In this document: in pieces, positions 33,185 through 43,309 of the stretch
Position numbering within the stretch: position 1 is the stretch's first letter
How the letters are laid out: each line of letters begins with the position of its first letter
Source: Mactra quadrangularis
Lineage: Eukaryota; Mollusca; Bivalvia; Venerida; Mactridae
Reading direction: 5' to 3'
Length of the DNA stretch: 64,000 nt
Assembly (NCBI GenBank): GCA_025267735.1
Contig: CM046303.1
Coordinates: 30,728,380-30,792,379, forward strand
Notes under the pieces: generated by a model
The model's database searches: none
Seen by the model: the letters and a program-made list of their open reading frames with translations, nothing else
Told to the model about the DNA's origin: nothing
Translations under genes and position numbers: made by a program

Positions 33185-33480
33185 CAATATATCTTTATAC
33201 ACTGGATCAACAAGTGATAAACAAATTGTTAAGCACAGTTCCTTAATCATCATGTATGATTCTAGAGATTCCATACTGGCTGACAAAGGATTATATATGC
33301 AAGATGTGTTTGCGCCATACAATGTGACACTAAATGTGCAAACATTTTTTCAAACCAGACAGTCAGTAAAAATTGTAATGAAGGACGGAAAACATCTAGT
33401 TGAAGAGTTCATACAGAGTGTTTAATTTGTCTTGGAAAACATACAAAATAGTGTGTCATCCAAATGACATATTATTTTTC
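33185..33480 (+). pseudogene. DDE_4 transposase fragment
   Basis: The frame reads YTGSTSDKQIVKHSSLI, then DSILADKGLYMQDVFAPYNV and LNVQTFFQTRQS. This matches the DDE_4 pattern S-D-K-x-I, then (D/S)-x-x-(L/M)-A-D-K-G with a catalytic Asp, then L-N-(I/V)-P-P-F. Its left and right ends match 27650-27745, where the middle is deleted. The first-Asp region is not seen upstream. Confidence 0.72.
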
Positions 33481-33512
33481 ATGATCGAATGTTGCATTGA
33501 ATGTTGACCGAT

Positions 33513-34046
33513 ATGAACGACAACAACAGGCTCTTGGTGTTCGGTGACAACTACGTCAGAAGATGGCAAGAGTGAGTGGGTCTGGACACCTGTGGGTACG
33601 AGTGCAGATGGTTACACAGGGGAGGCCTACGGCTGTCCAGGATGCTGCATGAACTTCTACGTGAGGCCCTCGACTACCAGGCTGAGGTGGTGATTCTGGT
33701 GGTTGGCGCCAACAACATCAACCCTTGCTCGCACCCAAGGCGGATATTTAATCAGCTGAGGGAGCTGGCAGGGTCGTTTTACCTGGCCTCGGCCCAAAGG
33801 GTAATCATTTGCGAGCTGGTAACCAGGTTCAGGTTCTTTGGTAGCCTATCCAAGGAGACCTTCGACAGGCAACGAGAAGAGGTGAACCGATTACTGAGAC
33901 ACTCGTTTGGGTATGATGTGGTCAGCTTCTGTCGATTCTACAACCCGGGTTCGTTCCTGCCAGACGGCGTTCATCTAGCACCAAATGGCTACGTGACGTT
34001 TACGAAAGCTGTCGAGAGGGAGCTTAGGTTCAGCCGACCCAGATAA
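33513..34046 (+). pseudogene. SGNH-hydrolase-like gene with one in-frame stop
   Basis: From ATG 33513 the frame reads NRLLVFGDNYVRRWQE, then TGA (33573-33575), then 156 open codons to TAA at 34044-34046. VFGDNYV is block I, where the family has Gly-Asp-Ser: the nucleophile Ser is Asn here. ILVVGANNINP corresponds to block III. FLPDGVHLAPNGY is block V with the Asp and His of the triad. GC content is far above the neighbourhood. SGNH domains of this kind are known as passengers in several retrotransposon groups, including CR1-type LINEs and some tyrosine-recombinase elements. No reverse transcriptase is seen here. Confidence 0.7.
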
Positions 34047-34069
34047 GCACACTTGTGCTTACAAACAAC

Positions 34070-34085
34070 GGCCCTTTACAGGGCC
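34070..34085 (+). promoter_or_regulatory. Histone-type 3' stem-loop after the SGNH ORF
   Basis: GGCCCTTTACAGGGCC forms a 6-bp stem with a 4-nt loop, the size and base pattern of the metazoan histone mRNA stem-loop (GGYYYUHHUHARRRCC), except for A where U is usual at loop position 3. It starts 24 nt after the ORF stop, is preceded by 'aacaac' and followed by 'acattt'. A purine-rich 'cgaagaa' lies about 12 nt downstream, where histone pre-mRNAs carry the U7-binding element. A second hairpin (AAGCACA/TGTGCTT) lies at 34035-34060. Confidence 0.6.
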
Positions 34086-34354
34086 ACATTTAACTCACGA
34101 AGAATTCAGTCTCAACCCATGTCAACCCCTTTACATTGTAAATAAATCAGCAGGCCAGTGTAATACATATAACTAAGCCCTGTAAGACCAGCACATACCT
34201 GGCCATAACTCAGGCATCCTTGCTCCGATTCTTTAATGTTTGGGATCTCCATGATCGGGCTGACGAGCCGAGTAAACTGAGCCTACTCTCGTGGAAATCG
34301 CCCGGCAAACAAAAAACTTTGCCTCTACGAGTCCCCCTAGCATCGAGCCCTACA

Positions 34355-34535
34355 TACGAGACTAAGACGCGTTGAAATGAATAATATACATAGAATAAGA
34401 CGGGTTGAAACACCTTATATACAAGTGCAAAAACGGGTTGAAACGTATAATATACAAATACTTGCTATACAGAGACTAAGACGGGTTGAAATGCCTTATA
34501 TACAAGTGCAGAAACGGGTTTAAACGCTTATAATA
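34355..34535. repeat. Irregular tandem repeat with 'acgggttgaaac'
   Basis: The word 'acgggttgaaa' or a close variant recurs at least five times within 180 bp together with 'ttatatacaagtgca' and 'ataatataca'. The unit is roughly 80 bp with two half-units. Confidence 0.65.
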
Positions 34536-34544
34536 TTACAGAGT

Positions 34545-34777
34545 GAAATAAAAATCCCCGACTATACTATCCTAGTTGGTAGCAAATCCGGGGCTTATAA
34601 GTAACAAAGACACTTAGTAAAATCATTAAATTCAGCGCAGCAGAGCAGACCAGCCCTTCATACAGGCGCTTGTACGTACGTACTTATTCTATTTCCAAAC
34701 ACTCAAATAAAAAAGCCCCGACAAAGCCACCCTAGTAGGTAGCATAGCTGGGGCTTATATATTTATGTAGACACTTG
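34545..34777. repeat. Pair of conserved hairpins 159 bp apart
   Basis: Copies at 34545-34618 and 34704-34777 share 'aataaaaa', a CCCCG-AC left arm, a loop containing 'cctagt-ggtagca', a GGGGCTTATA right arm and 'agacactt'. Each folds into a stem-loop with the polyadenylation-like AATAAAA in front. Confidence 0.65.
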
Positions 34778-35860
34778 GAAATTTCACAAGCGAAACATCA
34801 AGACCCAAGCCCAGTCAGCCAGCCGTCACTTGTGCAGGCCTCAACCACGCATGCTCAATATACTATATAGAACATAGAATATTCTTGTATATATTAACTG
34901 TGTTAACGGGTTGGAACACTGTCAAAATGTTCAGGGCAGACGAATTTGTGGTGGTATAATGTTTATGTAGTAGTATCAGGGCAGACGTACAGTTGGGTGA
35001 TCGCTGGTCCGACGGACCCAGACATGTATGTAGTTGACACAAGCACCACTTACCTTCTTATATTAATGCCTTATTTGAAAAGGGTTACCCTAATCTACCT
35101 TGCTAATGATAGTGCGATCATTCGATATCATCTTCATCTTGTATTTGGCGAACCAGAACACACTGTCCGTATGGACAACCGGGCAGACACTGTGTGCACT
35201 GTGTCCAGTATCTGACCGACTACCCCATATAGACGATGCCTTCTGAACCCCTCAATTACTTGACGCCTGGCCGGCCTGGCCCTAGGTGCCTTCATTGATT
35301 TAGCCTTGATTTAGAACCCTGATCGCTCTATAATTACCAAGACACACTTTGGCAATCCTTCTCGATTTGAGGTTGAACCCAGGACCTTGCTCGCGGATAT
35401 CTCACAACATATCCCAGATTTTCTAGGTAAGCAGGGTGCTGAGCCGCTGCAACTGTCTCATCACCACTTGCCAAAAGGCGCAGGCCTTGCCTCCTGGGGA
35501 TGTTTAGCATCGCTTTATTACGTTATATCCAACTTGTATCCAGCATATTATATGATAGCATACGCGGTGTACTCATGCCGCTGTTTGTTTGACCCCTACT
35601 TTTTATACCGGGGTCTGGACCCCCCCCCCAGCAGGGCCTGATCACTTCTAGAACTGCTCTAGTAACTGTTTCTACCTCTCAACATACTTCATTCTACATT
35701 TACCACGACTTTTCATCATTGTCACAACACCTTGCCTGCTTTCCTTACTACTTAAGGTATACTAATACAAGTACGGGTCTACAGGTATCGGTATACCCAG
35801 AATTTTTCATGAACCCATACATTTTATTTGTATGATTTTTTTCCACTTAGTTTGTTTGAA
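34778..35860. other. Unassigned stretch with higher GC, probably element DNA
   Basis: No recognisable protein. A hairpin CTGGTCCG/GGACCCAG occurs near 35003-35020. An open frame at 35387-35641 has no recognisable similarity and ends at a run of C. Likely part of the same mobile DNA as the SGNH gene. Confidence 0.3.
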
Positions 35861-35867
35861 TGCTGTT

Positions 35868-37280
35868 CAATATCTCGTGATTTTGGTTAAGCTTTATTCT
35901 TAAACAACTGACTTATTATTTGACACACAATAGTAATAGGAGTCCTTATGTTTTCCCTCTTATTACTAATACACACTGCCTAGATTTTCCTCGGCTTGCA
36001 TATTTTTCGCTTGAGTTATTTCCCTCCTTAAATCACTCAGTATTTCTGTTAAAGCCTTAACAAAATAAAAGCACTGAAATAGTCAGACAGAAATCTTATT
36101 TATACTTTTTGTTTTATTAAATTAAGTGGAGTCCATTTTATTTCAACATTTTGTCCCCCGCTTACAACGTAGGGGCACGGCTAAAGAGCCTTAGTACTTA
36201 GAAAGGAGCAGCAAAGACTTAAGAGAACAGACACGACAAGCAAGAGCACCCTTAGTCCGGAGAGCAACAATACTATGGCAAGCAAATGTATAATAGTTAT
36301 GGGAGGAAAGTTAAATGATCATTTTTCAAAATTCATAATAAATGTGTGGTCAATAATGAATTGCCAATACATTCCTTCAGATTTATTGATGACGAGTACA
36401 ATGGTAAAACAGTTGTGGTATATCATGGCGCCAGCACAGTATACAGATATTTACCCCGTGCGGGACGCAAAAAGAATATGGGTCCAAACAAATGAACGAA
36501 ACCATCTGTAATAAAAGATATCAAACAACACTGTTTAAGTGAAAAATCAAAAATGAAAAACGTTATTATTTCACAGTTGGAATGCACCACCACGGTTTAA
36601 AGGGCATGTCAGTAGGACCTTTATAATATTGTTAGCCAAAATACAAATCATTTAGATGCCATGTTATTTTCAAGAGAATGCCATGCTATAAGATTTCATA
36701 ACCTGAACAACATTTAAAATTACATTTGAATGATATATTGTTCAATTTTTCAACAAATTTAAATGTTTTCTTTCAATACCAAGAGCTCGAGATAAAGAGG
36801 TAATGATAGAACTCAAAGAACATTAAGAGGTTATGGAAGACATCAAAGAACACAAAGTAGTAGACAGTAGGTAGATGCTGGGGCTGTGCAGTGTGTTGAT
36901 TATTTCGTTACCTTTCATACATTTTTACAAGCATCCTGAGTTGTGAAGTGCTTAGAAGAATGGTTTTTAAGACATGGGAGACAGGAAGTCTAACGTCAAA
37001 AAAGGAAAATAGCAACAAAAACTCCATTGAAAGTTGCATTTCATGTGCCACAACATTAGTCTGAAGTGTCTTTAGTGACAGACTCTACACAGGATAGGTA
37101 AATAACATTGTAACTCTTCTGTAGAACAGAGTTTTGAGTAATTTTTTTTTAAAAGATTGATTTAGTGGATTTTATAGCCTATAACTCAATAAACAAAAGA
37201 AATGTATAATATTGTATATTTTCAAGTGAACCAATCATGACAGTCACTGAACAGTCTAGTTATATCTTCAGAAGGAGAGA
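35868..37280. repeat. Large direct repeat, left copy (about 1.4 kb)
   Basis: From 'tagtttgtttga' to 'tcttcagaaggagagat' the sequence matches 39547-40990 almost throughout, with small indels. It includes 'ttttgtccccc', the ATGGCAAGCAAATG context, and a frame reading RFIDDEYNGKTVVVYHGAST in the right copy. An AATAAA-like site lies at about 36065. Past its right end the two copies differ completely. Confidence 0.85.
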
Positions 37281-37605
37281 TTTATCCATCAACAAGAATT
37301 ACTATTGACTGCACAGAAATATTCATTCAAAAGTCATCTAGTTAGATAAATCAACGTTTGACATTTTCAAATTACAAAAGTCACAATACAATAGGATAGG
37401 AATCACTCCAGCGTGCTATTTCATTTGTATCTGAAGGATGGGGAGGAAGTGTTTCTGACCGTCATTTGACTGAATAATGTGGACTTTTAGATTTGCTAGA
37501 GCCTGGTGATAGTGTAATGCCAGACAGGGGCTTTACTATTTCAGACTTATTATCAAAAAGAGGCTGTGTTTTAAACATTCCACCATTTCTTGGTAATTCT
37601 AACGA
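37275..37605 (+). pseudogene. DDE_4 transposase fragment (THAP-type)
   Basis: Pieces read PSTRITIDCTEIFIQKSSS (first Asp region), then after a frame change ISFVSEGWGGSVSDRHLTE, a stop, and LLDLLEPGDSVMPDRGFTIS with the second catalytic Asp, then RGCVLNIPPFLG. This is a clear DDE_4 pattern. Stops and frame breaks show that it is dead. Confidence 0.78.
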
Positions 37606-37960
37606 ATAATTATAAACCCAAAACATTTTCTAGATTGCTGTAAGTAAAGAGAATTATTTGACATTTGAAAGAAAAGAATGAGCAATTTTTTTTCTATTCA
37701 CACTTTCTTAATTCTGCATTATAGAATATCATAAAATCATTATGATGATCATGTGCCATAGTTGGGTGTTAATGCATTTAATGATTATACTAAAAACTTA
37801 TATAAATGTGATAATAAAACTTCAGATTACATGGTTGGTATTGATTAATTTTTAAATTGTCATTATAGCCTTTTTTATTAACCTGTGACTTATACATAAT
37901 TCCATGGTATGTACACACTCTAAAATAAACACTCTATTTACAGTTTGTAAACTAGATTAA

Positions 37961-38100
37961 GGACATGTTCCGCAAGGAAATCGCTAGCTAGCAATTCGTC
38001 CCCTGATACCCTCGATTTGGTGTCACATGGTAAATATTTTGGTGCAAGAAATGTACCAGAGGACGAAGCGGTATCTAACGATTCCCTTGCGGAACGTGCC
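37961..38100. mobile_element. 140-bp piggyBac-like MITE with TTAA flanks, copy 1
   Basis: The inverted ends GGACATGTTCCGCAAGG and, inverted, GGCACGTTCCGCAAGG are bounded by TTAA on both sides (37957-37960 and 38101-38104). The inner arms 'cttcgtcc-ctg-tacc' (with changes) and 'ggtaccagaggac-aag' pair as well. A second copy is at 59417-59561 and a decayed third at about 62160-62272. Confidence 0.85.
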
Positions 38101-38369
38101 TTAAGAGTGTGTAAACACCATGAAATTTTATTCAGGTCAATAAAATAGGACTATACTGATATGTAAATTTTTGTTAATTTCTTGTATCTCACAACACTTA
38201 TATATTTCTAAATTTCAAATGAGGACTTTGTAGAGATTTGCTATTCACTGCATGGAGACATGTATGCCACATCTAAAGAAACAACATATAGGAATAAGCT
38301 ATAATGCTGATAATACAGTAAATTATTTAGAAGAAATGAAAATCCTCACGAGTAACAAAAGACAAGCTG

Positions 38370-38560
38370 CCCGGCTAGCTCAGTTGGTAGCACAAAGTCT
38401 ACTGATCAAGGGGTGGTGGTTTCGATTCCCGGCGAGAATGGTAGTAGAAAAATTTCATGACCAAGCTCTATGAAAGTATGCCCCACACTGAAATCGAACC
38501 CATGACCCCTTGATCAGTAGACTTGTGTGCTACTAATTGAGCTAGCTAGGCAGCTATAAT
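38370..38560. repeat. Two tRNA-like SINE heads in inverted orientation
   Basis: Plus strand: box A 'tagctcagttggtagcaca' and box B 'ggtttcgattccc' (38378-38441). Minus strand: a second head (38475-38556) with box B 'gggttcgatttcagt' and the shared word 'tactgatcaaggggt'. The two heads face each other across about 34 bp. Confidence 0.75.
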
Positions 38561-38569
38561 GATTCTTGG

Positions 38570-39540
38570 GGGACATAAATAAGAAAGAAGATGACGCTGT
38601 GATGGATAAACATGGAAATAGTCCAGTGCCTGACACTCTTACCTTGAAAAATCTGATTACATCGTTAAGTATAAGCCTGTCTTGTGTTATATTTACCTAG
38701 CTTCCACTATATTCAATAACCCAACATATCCTGTTATTGTTAATAAAGTCCGTTGCAACATTTATTTAGTTAATGTCCAAGTTTTGTATCGTAACTCTTC
38801 ATTTTTCTAACATTAATTTCCAATTCAATATAGCGTGTGTCAGCCATTTGAAATTCAAATGTCCTCATCATTTTGAGGTAACGTTCACGGTCTAATTCTT
38901 AACTGTACTCTCTATTATGGGGGGCGCGCTACAGGGCATTTTATACTTACAATGGCGATACTATTGGAATTGTTTAAGTGCATGTATTTCACTTATTGAA
39001 TTATTATGTATATGTATTTGTACGTTAGCCGACAACAACTTAGGCACTTTTAACACATATGCTGATATTTTAGTGGGGACTTATGTTTAAACAGTTATTA
39101 TATGAAGTTCCCAGTGCACACAGTCTTGTGTGCACATATTTATGGCTGTGTGCAGCCGTGGGTAGCCTCGCCCATGACTCGGACTGCACACAGCGGCTGG
39201 TGTGCATCTTGGTTCCAAGAGGCTTGCGTTGTAGTTATTCGAGGACTCAACGCTTAGACTTCATAGCATTAACACCGATCCTTAACTTTAGATATTTTAA
39301 ATCTTATTAATCTTGGATCTTAACAATTATTCATTAAGGTAGTAATCATTGACTAGTAGTACTATTTAATTATTTAGAATCTATTGTTTAAAGCTTTTAT
39401 TTCGAGCTTTTTGAACATTGTTGATTAAAATTATTTCTAAACATAGATTTTGTAAACAGACGGACTTCAGTTGTAGAACTTTATTTAATATTAGATACTT
39501 ATTCTCAATTTCTCAGTGGAGCTCATTCGTATGATTATTG
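38570..39540. other. Intergenic, little recognised
   Basis: AT-rich sequence with one GC-richer patch at 39105-39235. The patch contains the near-palindromic words 'gtgcacacagtcttgtgtgcac' (in two arms) and 'ctgtgtgcagcc'. No gene is recognised. Confidence 0.4.
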
Positions 39541-39546
39541 TCTGCT

Positions 39547-40990
39547 TAGTTTGTTTGAGTGCTGTTCAATACCTTGTGATTTTGGTTAACGTTAATTCTT
39601 AAACAACTGACTTATTATTTAACGCACGATAGTCATAGGAGTCCTTGTATTTTCCCTCTTTTTATTAAATACATGCTGCCTAGATTTTCGTCGACTAGCG
39701 TATTTTTCCCTTGTCTTATTTCCCTCCTGAAATCACTCAGTATTTCTGTTAAGGCCTTTACAAAAAATAAAAGCACTGAAATAGGCAGAGTATCTTCTTA
39801 TTTATATTCTTTTGTTTTATTAAATTAAGTGGAGTCCATTTTATTTCAACATTTTGTCCCCCCTTACAACGGAGGGGCATGGCTTAAGAGCCTTAGTACT
39901 TAGAAAGGAGCAGCAAAAACTTAAGAGAACAGTCACGACGAGCAAGAGCATCCTTAGTCCAGAGTGCAACAATACTATGGCAAGCAAATGTATCATAGTT
40001 ATGGGAGGAAAGTTTAACAATCATTTTTCAAAATTCATAATAAAGGTGTGGTCAATAATGAATTTCAAATACATTCCTTCAGATTTATTGATGACGAGTA
40101 CAATGGTAAAACAGTTGTGGTATATCATGGTGCCAGCACAGTATACAGATATTTACCCAGTGCGGGACGCAAAAAGAATACGCGTCCAAACAAATGGACG
40201 AAACCATCTGTGATTAAAGATATCAAACAACGTTGTTTAAGTGAAAACCAAGAATGAAAAACTTTATTATTACACAGTTGGAATGCACCACCACGGTTTA
40301 AAGGGCATGTCAGTAGGACCTTCATAATGTTGTAAGCCAGAATACAATTCATTTAGATGTCAAGTGATTTTCAAGAGAATGCCATGCCCTAAGATTTCAA
40401 AACTTGAACAACATCTAGAATTACATAAGAATGATATACTGTTCAATTAAATGGATCTAAATGTTTTCTTTCAATACCTAGAGCTCGAGATAAAGAGGTA
40501 ACGTTAGAACTCAAAGAACACAAAGAGGTTATGGAAGACATCAAAGAACACAAAGTAGTAGATAGTGGACAGATGCTGGGTCTGTGCAGTGTGTTGAATA
40601 TTTTGTTACCTTTCATACATTTTTACATGTGATTTATCTTTAGTTTAACTGTGTTTAGAAGAATGGTTTTTAAGATATGGGCGACAGGAAGTCTAACGTG
40701 AAAAAAAAGGAAAATAGCAACATCAACTCCATTGAAGGTTGCATTTCAAGTGCCACAATATTATTCTGAAGTGTCTTTAGTGACAGACTCTACACAGGAT
40801 ATGTTAAATACATTGTAACTCTTCTGTAGAACAGAATTTTGAGTAATTTTGTTTTTAAAAGATTGATTTAGTGGATTTTATAGCCTATAACTCAATAAAC
40901 AAAAGAAATGTAAAATATTGTATATTTTCAAGTGAACCAATCATGACAGCCACTGAACAGAGTCTAGTAATATCTTCAGAAGGAGAGATG
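39547..40990. repeat. Large direct repeat, right copy (about 1.4 kb)
   Basis: It matches 35868-37280 and lies about 3.68-3.71 kb to its right in the same orientation. The longest frame in it (39854-40213) has no recognisable homologue. After 'cttcagaaggagagat' it continues into different sequence leading to the YqaJ-like remnant. Confidence 0.85.
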
Positions 40991-41129
40991 GAAGCATAAC
41001 CAAGCTCTGGTAGAAAATCTACCAACATTAGAAAAAATGTTACAACACGTGCAAGAAGAGTTGTTCAGCAAATGGAATCATCATCTTTCATTAATCCAAT
41101 GAAGTAAAACGGCAAATAAACTAAAAATA

Positions 41130-41700
41130 ACGTCAGAAAACCCTAAATTATCATACAAAGAGACTGCTACCGAATGTACGAGCTAGGTACGAGGAAAAGT
41201 TTAAATTATTACGTGGAGAAGATCTGTATGGTCTGAAAAAGCTGTCCAACTATGTGAAATTATTACCAATGGTCACGTATCCTGACATAGTTAACTATCT
41301 GGTCCTTTCGCCAATTCCTGACATGAAGGATTACCTTAAATGCTTCAAAGAACTTTATGCATACAACCAGTTTGTTATCGGTTATTGAAGATTTTTCTGA
41401 TTCTTACGCACCAAAAATTGTTGCTAAAAAGTTCCCACCTGTGTTAACAGATTTAAAGGATAAAACTACAATGAACTGAAATTTTAAGGACTTGCTGGAC
41501 AAGTGTTCAGAGATAGACATAACCATCAGCCAAGAGGAAATAAACAATGTGGAAAGAGCCAAAAATTAGAAAGTATCATAAGATAAAATGTGGCATCAGT
41601 ACCGTGCTGGTAGAATCACAGCATCCAATATGAAAGCTGTATGTACAGCAGAAGTGTCAAACCCATCGCCAAACAAATGATTTTACAAGAAATGCAATGT
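41130..41700 (+). pseudogene. YqaJ-like exonuclease gene of a mobile element, broken
   Basis: Readable pieces are GEDLYGLKKLSNYVKLLPMV, then YPDIVNYLVLSPIPDMKDYL and AYNQFVIG, and after stops DKMWHQYRAGRITASNMKAV and CTAEVSNPSP. W-x-x-x-R-x-G-R-I-T-A-S is the start of the YqaJ/lambda-exonuclease-type recombinase domain. The pieces before it are typical of the upstream part of such proteins in animal genomes. Several stops and frame breaks are present and the catalytic part is missing. Confidence 0.72.
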
Positions 41701-41754
41701 AGAAACCACATTAAAGCCGGATTAAAAAACTTTAACGCAAAAATTACAATGGGA

Positions 41755-41963
41755 AATAATCCATAATAAAGCCCAGGTACAGTTGTGGTTAATGTCTAAT
41801 TCTGTGCATCACATTGTATGTTATCATTGTAGGAAGTTTAAATAAGATCTTATAATAAATTACAGAGATGTATGTGAAATTGAAAACTTTAACGCAATTG
41901 TTAACAACACCGGAAACCTGCCCGCTCGCCCGCCTACCCGCTTGCCTGTGTTTGGTATTTATG
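41755..41963. repeat. Dispersed repeat family D, copy 1
   Basis: It begins 'aaataatccataataaagcc' and ends in a C-rich 'cccgc-cgcc' segment. It matches 52106-52297 over nearly the whole length. Confidence 0.75.
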
Positions 41964-43309
41964 TGTGTGTGAATTTAGTATAATATTCACATACTTTCGC
42001 TCAAAATGCACTGAATTAGTCTGAATATTGAAGCATTAGCGTAAATCATTTACCTATTGCGTAAATGATAAATAGTTAACTGGGTACAAAGGAAAGGGGG
42101 CTAGATGATAATCAAGTTCATCAACTATTATATTCATATACTTATGAAAGACTTAAAACAATAATTACAATATTGAGTCCACAATTCTAAAGGCACTTGT
42201 AACTTTCATCGTAAAACTAACTTATATTAGAGTACAATACCATGCTTTTTTAAATGTGTGATTTGTTTTGTACAAATAGTTGAGAAATCAGAAACATATT
42301 TTTAGATATGAGTACATATGTATATGTAATAATTACAATTGAATCAAGTATCATTACTCTCCTTTCAAATGTTATAATTTTATATAACTATCCTAATGTG
42401 TTAATACATCTGAAGTAACTGAATTAATGTAAGCTATAGTCCAACAATATTAACCTGAGCTTGACCTTTAGGCAAGAAAATATTAAACTCTGTATTTAAC
42501 GTCTATTTTTGTCCTCGTTTGTAAATCACACTTTATCGGAAGCTTTCGGCAAATACACATACTAAATTCTTTAAAACAGTGCCACAACATAATTGCAGAC
42601 ATGCATTTTTCCCCATAAACGAATACTTCAAAAATTATAAGTACAATAACATGCCAAGTTTACAAAATTGATTTATAGTCCTATAGGTTGTTATAAACAT
42701 GTGTACTACCATATACAAGCATATAAAAAATTATATGGAGACTCACGATTTAATTTAGTGAAGTGCGTAATTATTATAGTAAGGTAATTCAAGTTCAGGT
42801 TAATTTTGTTGCACAATACCTTTTTTACAAGTGTAAAGATAATGTTGGATGGCACTGTATACTAAACATAAAATATTCATAATAAATAAATGTTCTACTT
42901 ATCACTATGTAGTCTGGTTACAAACAAAATAATGGCATCTTTTGGTACGACTAGAGATACTAAACTATCCAAACAAACTAAACTACATGTAATATCACAT
43001 TTTCTTGTTTTGTAGTACTTTTTCTATGGTATAAGGTGCCATGGGTTTTTTCAAGTTAAAACTTTCAACTATTTTCAGAGACCATTTGTTGTGTACTAAC
43101 TTCAATTATAGGGTTGCCAGCAGTTTGAAACAAAACAATTCCCAATATTTTATAACAGTTTTACATCAAGCCATATTACACCAACATAAGGTATTTCTTT
43201 GTTTATAAACGGTTCTTCAATTCCCTAAAATTTACCAAACTTGAAATTAATATATTATTCATACTTTCCCGAATCATTAAGTACGCTGACAGCCCTAAAT
43301 AATAATAAC
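41964..43309. other. 3' flank of the FG-GAP membrane-protein gene
   Basis: AT-rich sequence with no other gene recognised. The 3' UTR of the minus-strand gene ending at 43310 should lie here, but I could not fix its polyadenylation site. Confidence 0.4.

Noticed and set aside
38370..38441. Functional tRNA gene
   Set aside because: Box A and B are present but the cloverleaf arms are not complete and the same head recurs in SINE copies. The same applies to 20737, 22420, 31393 and 51660.
35868..40990. LTR retrotransposon with the duplicated blocks as LTRs
   Set aside because: The repeats do not begin TG and end CA, no tRNA primer-binding site or reverse transcriptase is seen, and they contain leader-like coding sequence.
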